From: Spirometra erinaceieuropaei
Taxonomy: Eukaryota; Platyhelminthes; Cestoda; Diphyllobothriidea; Diphyllobothriidae
Assembly (NCBI GenBank): GCA_902702965.1
Contig: CACRXP010000012.1
Span: 2,258,957-2,322,956, forward strand
Direction: 5' to 3'
DNA length: 64,000 bases
Program-made: the position numbers and the translations under genes
The notes under the pieces: generated by a model
Told to the model about the DNA's origin: nothing
Seen by the model: the letters and a program-made list of their open reading frames with translations, nothing else
The model's database searches: none
Part shown: positions 27,801 to 33,970 of the stretch, piece after piece
How positions within the stretch are numbered: the stretch's first letter is position 1
How the letters are laid out: every line of letters begins with the position of its first letter

Positions 27801-30800
27801 ACTTACCCTTCCAACTGAGTACTGCAGGTAGTCTAGTATGCCTTCCAGGGGCAGGGGGAAGACCTCCTCAGTCTGTGGACTACCTCGGATGCTGTTACCC
27901 GTCTCGATGCGTTTCAACACTAAACGGAACCACTCCTCCGCCCTAGCATACTGTCCATGATCGTAAGCGTACTTCCCGAGGAGGAAACATTGGTAGTCTG
28001 GAGAATGCAAGACAAAATGCCCTGTAAGTCAGATTTTGTAGAGCGATTTCGCCTAACTAACAAAAGAGTCGTTATTAAAGGGCAATAAGCCTTCAACTCT
28101 ATCCAAAATTGTAGCAAAGAGGGCGGTGTAGAAAATTTAACTCTCGACTGAGTGGCCTTACATCCTCAGTAGGCAGAGACACTGGAAAATTAAAACTGTT
28201 CATCTGGAATGACCGTACTAATGTGTACCATTTGTGCATAAAAGTGGTTTCCGAGACATCTAAAATGATCATCATACATTCAAGTCCATGGTTTTAAACA
28301 GGAAACCGTACAAGCACACACCAGAATCACTGTTTCTTATTTGGCTTCTCGAAGACGACAGCCGGCAATCAGGATTTGTCAACTTGTCTAGCGCCTAATA
28401 TTTCTGGTTAATCCCCTTTTGTGCTCAAAGCGATAGAAATCCAGCCTTTAGCCAATTTGGTCAGAGCAGTTATCAGTACAAAATTATACGTCAGACCTAT
28501 AAGCAGACGAGAGTTTTCTACTACGTCTTGGTTGAGCTACCTGTACAGATATCCAGCGTTGCCGCAAAATGTTCCATTTATTCAGAAACGCTTCTGAATG
28601 CATGGCATGCGCTGTGGTAGCTTCCTGTTTGCTTCTTGATATGATCCTCGTTGAACAAATAGGAAAACAATTGTTCAAAAATTAATCTTCCTTCCATCGA
28701 TTTGGCCCTGTTGTAGTCAGGATTGCTCTAAGCAGAAGCGGGTCAACGCATACCCCCGAGTTTATGAATTTTAAGCGGACCTCAGAAGTGTGTCAGTCGG
28801 TTTCCTTGGAGACGGCTCAGGTATCGAAGTTCACTGAGATGCGCGTTAGACTGGCTCGTCTCAGGTGAGAACACTACTCTAACAGACCCCAGAGGGAAGC
28901 CTTGCCTTCCCCATGACAACCATCCAAGACAATCATTACCGTTGACCTCCATCTACCCGCAAGTAGTAACATTATATATTCCTTGCATCGCCCTTGCATT
29001 CCGCACAGAAGCTCTGCTTTGGTCGACAGGAAGTTCGCTCTCGTCACTTGCATCGGCTCTTACCAATGTGAATCAAGTGTTGCGGGGATCCTGATCGGCC
29101 ATGTGCTTACCGTGCCGGAGTCAACTGTGGGGAAGTTCGCTACAATCATTGCTTGTCCGATTGGGTTGCACCTTGTGCTATTCTTCCCACATGCTGGGAA
29201 GCTTCAGGACTAGAGCCCGTCGCCTGTCCTCTCCGGCCCCACTTATACCGAGCTGCTGCCAATCAGACGAGGGTCAGTTGCAGTGGCCTTGCTGAGTAGT
29301 GCGACAAGGTGCTCCTTTTTGTCTTCACGAACGCAAGTGTTAAACCCTGATTAAAACTCTCTCTCTCCTTGCCCAAATCCCCTCGCAGTCTTGCCTCTGA
29401 CTTTTTTACAGTTTGGAAAGTAGCTTGCCGGTCAGTTGATGCTTAAAATTCCAAAGTCTCGTCTCACCAGTACGTGTTCCATCCCACTGTCTTGTGGCGA
29501 CGCGGACAGCAGCCTGGAGGTCTGCAGTGACGGAAGAATCCGACGACCTACTTAAGGGCCTAGCGAAATTTGAGTACACTACGTTCAACAAAGTCCCAAT
29601 AACAAACCGATGCGAAGGGTATGGAATATGATCATCGGCTGTGGGGTAGACATGTGGGGAGAAGTAACGCAAAGTTCCATGGAAAATGTCATATTTGGCC
29701 TCTCTCTCTCTCATGAAATGTTAATCGAAATTTTGGAATATGTTTGTGCTAAAAAGGAATACTTAGGTGGAGACGGAATAACGATTATCCTGCAGCATAA
29801 TGCAAAGTTATTTTAGTCATGCCAGAATGTCGGCTCCTTTGCGTTTAACTGTAAAAAACCAAACTCAGTAATCCATGGTAACCTATGTAGTATGATTTTT
29901 CCCCATTGGATTTCGGTGCGCCTATTAATTCAAATATATTTTATAAAAACAACGCAAATAGGGGCTCTTTTGTCCTTCCGACAGCAGATAGCATCTTCAT
30001 AATACTTCATAGTCGAGAAAAAGTCATCCTATGTTTTGACAAGCTTCTTCGATTTCTGAATAACTTTGAACCCGACAGGTAGTTGTCCTTACGCTTAGGG
30101 TTTCCGAACCGCCGTCGGTATTCTATCTCATGAAACGGTAACCGAAATCCCGAAATATATTTCTGACTCGAAAAGGTTAATGTTATTGCCGACAAAGACA
30201 AGGGAGACTGGAATGGCCATTTCTGGCTTATTAGCCGTCGTCAGCCAGTCATGCCCAACCCCGAAGTGTGGAGCACATGGGGCTCGAACTCGCGACCTGT
30301 TAGGTAGAATTCCACGCCTCTAACCGCCGGGCCACGAGCCCGTCACCCTGTCGGTTTCGATGGGGAATATACAATAGTGGAGGCACGCTCATCGATCGTT
30401 CTTACGGAACTGACTCGTTCCGTTGCGCCTTGCGGGCTCTCTCTCGAGCCCAACCAGCAGCCACACAGCGGCGCATGATATACACTGCTGGTTGGGTTCG
30501 AGAGAGAGAGCGCGTAAGGCACAACGGAACGAGTCAGTTCCGTAAGAACGCTCGGTGAGCGCCCCTCCACCGTCGACAGGGTTACTTAAGTAGGATTGTA
30601 ATAAGCACTTTCCTGCTGCATAATCCCAAGATATTTCATTTACTCTGGGATGCCGTCTCTGGAACGCGATTCCAGTCATCGGCAAAACTACATTCTGCAA
30701 AAATTACTGCTAAAATGATATGAATTTTTCCAGGATTTTTATTGTGTCCATAAACTCAAATATATTTTGTCGAAAGCATGCGCTAAACCATGCTTCCATA

Positions 30801-33800
30801 CACTCATTTCCTATAAAAGCACATCTTAAAAATTTATGCACAAAGATCAGGTATATTTGGGGCTTAACAAGCGTTTAAAACTCCTGATGCGTCTAACCGG
30901 ACCTGCCCTTATAGTTACATTCAGAGTACCGAAACTACACCCTGAACATTTACCCTGTAAGTCAAATTATACATTTCTATACGCCATAACGAAAACGACG
31001 TACTGCGCCTTCAATTTTTTGTAATGGGTGTGGGTCATGAGTTCTTCATAAGGGGCATAAATAAACAAACATATGAGATGCTTCATGAATGGACATTTTA
31101 TACTCTAAAAATCTCACTATTAAACACTTTTAAAATCAAAAGTATCCCTTCTTCAAGCGCAAAATTTAAAGAAGGCAAATGTTTCTAGCAAATGAATGCA
31201 ATAAGGAATATTCTTTGCATGCCTTCCATAAATATATTTGAACTTATAGGGGCATCGAAAGTCAACGGAAAAAATCACATCAATTAGGCGGTTAGTGTTA
31301 TAGAGTGCAATTTTTGTAGTCAGCCGAAGAAAATTTTGTTTACAAACCAGCGTTTCGATGTGACTGAAATATTGTAAAATCATTCCGCACGGAAATCAGT
31401 CTTACTGTCCTACCTAAGTAACCGTTCCCGAAGCAAAAATATATTTCAGATTTTCGGTTAATATCTCATGAGGTGGTACATCGACTGTACATGCTCTATG
31501 TCTTGAGCGTGAGGAAGATCCTTATTTTCTTGGCGTTATTAGGAAGATGTCATACAGGTCTTGTAATATTTTGTTATGAATGCGGACTACAAGATGCTGC
31601 ATAAATGGACATTTCACGGCCATAAAAGCTTCCGTGATCATGAAATTTTATAAATGAAAGATATCCTTTTTCAATTAAGAAATTCTCATATGATGTAAGC
31701 TGCTACCAGGTAGATAGAAAAAGTAATATTTTGCGCCCGTTTTTATTAACTATATTTAAGTATACATGGGAATCGAAAATCAATAATAAAATCGATATCG
31801 CATGAACAGTGGCCTATAACTGTGAGGCTTTCCACGCGGCCAAGAGGACGGGCGTTTAAAAGTCAACATCCTGACGGGACTAAAATATCTTTGAATTATG
31901 TCTCAAAATATTCACTATTACAACCCCACCTAAGCAGTCCTTTCCAATCGGAAACACACAGCAGGTGGGCTAACTCATGAAAGGTCAATAGAAATTTCGA
32001 AATGCCTTTCCGTTTCGAAAAGGTTAATTAAGTTGGGTTGTAAATCCAATAATTTTGCAGCATAATTCTATAATAATTCAGTCACCTCAGGAAGCCGGTT
32101 CTCGAATGAATTTATTTTTGGCTGCATCCAAAAACCATACTCCGTAAAAAATAACTACTTAATTAGCATGCACTTTTCCATTGATTTTCGACGCCCTTAA
32201 ACATTCCATTATTTTTTATGGAAAACACGCATAAAAATATTCATTCTTTTGCTCGTTTAGTAGAAAATTACCTCTTCTTTCAATTTTACTCCCGAAAGAA
32301 GGGTTTAATTTGGTTTTAAAGGTTCTAATTATGACACTTTTCAATACCATGAAATGGCCCTTCATAAAACGTCATGTCTCTGCATTTACCAATGTGGCTT
32401 GTAAAGTTAACATATAGCTTACATCCACTGCTAAATTTTATAAGCCCCATATGGTCTCCTCTTAATAACGTAGATAAATGTATGGTTTTCCGTATGCAAA
32501 AATTATATGGCTTGTAGTTTGGGAACACTGAATGCAAGTGAAACGGCAGGTCGGGTTCAAAATTATTCGGGAATTGGAAAAGTTTTATAAAACCAAAAAC
32601 CCCTTCCTTTGAGTATAAAATTGAAAGAAGGCGTACTTTTATACTCAGTGAGCAAATGAATGAATATTTTTGTGCATGTTTTCCATGAAATATAATTGAA
32701 TCTTTGAGAGCATTGAAAATCGATGAAAAAATGCGTGTTACGTAAGTAGTCATTTTTATGGAGCATGGTTTCTAGATGCAGCCGGAAAAAAGTTCATTCG
32801 AAAGTCGGTCTCCTGGAGTAACTGAATTATTATAGAATTATGCTGCACAATAATTGTCTTTACAACCTTACCTAATTGTTCTTTTCGAAACGAAAACTCA
32901 TTTTGGAATTTCTTTTGAGATCTCACGAGCTAGCCCACTTACTGTATTTCAGAAGTTTGGTCTACGTCTCATGAGATAGGCCCAAAACCGCGTAGAGACA
33001 GCTGAGTTAACCTAGAGCCAAACGCCCCTGTCCTCCTGGTCTGATTTGACGCATGCGCAGCTGACAACGGCAATGAGGCGACGAAATGGCCATTACGGTC
33101 TCCCCATCTTTATCTGTAATAATTTTAGAATTTGCCGGAGCCTGATTCCTCGAATTTATATATTTTCAGATGCAACATGCCCGATGAGAGAGAGAGAGAG
33201 AGTTATTGAGCTGACACCATTTCACATACCACAGTACGCTGTTATTTTTTCCAGCAGCGGCAGGAATACCTCGCCGCTGAGGCAAAAGGCATTTTTGGTA
33301 AGGAGCAATTAATTCGTGACTGTCTACACTTTCTTTTGTCTGGAAGAAAAAAAACTGTAAAAGTCAAGACCAGTGTTTGTCCGGATTTTTTCACTTTTTT
33401 TGCCGGGACTTCGTCTTACTTGCCCTGTGGTGCTGCCTGGGACTTCATTTGAAAATCACCATCAAAGTCAACGTTCGAGCATCCCTACTCTATTCACAAT
33501 GAAACAGACAAACCGCCTCCATTTTCACCTTCATTAGTCGGCGTTGGGAGATCTAGGTCTTCTTCGGCGGATGCTCTCTACGAGGTGTTACAGTTCCTTA
33601 AATGAGCATTTACTGGACCTCAGGCTTCAGAATTCAGTGGAAGGTCCTGTGCGACTGTTGGAATTAACTTAAATGGTGCCAGACTCACGAAATGTTTACA
33701 GGACCGCCCCGCTTCCCAAGACCTCACCCCCGTTTCTATCTGGAATACCAAAAAATTGAAAAATTCCCGGGTGCGACTTGGTGCGGGAACAAAATTACCA

Positions 33801-33939
33801 AAACATCAGCCAGCCCACACATGTGATCATCCTGTAGGAGAGTTTGACCGGAAGAAAAAATCCTGTAATATATTTAAAGGTTTTTCAACCCCTAACTGTT
33901 GCGGCCGGAACCTCTCTGCTCATCAGAAAGCCTTATTCC

Positions 33940-33970
<31 letters not shown>

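Larger units (their letters stand above)
29700..31487. mobile_element. Diverged MITE interrupted by a SINE array
   Basis: The left part from ctcatgaaatgttaatcgaa (29711) and the right end at taatatctcatgaggtggta...CGACTG (31487) match MITE ends. Inner blocks (aattcaaatatattttataa, gaaggcaaatgtttcta) are the family arms. SINE family 1 is inserted at 30183-30590. Confidence 0.65.
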
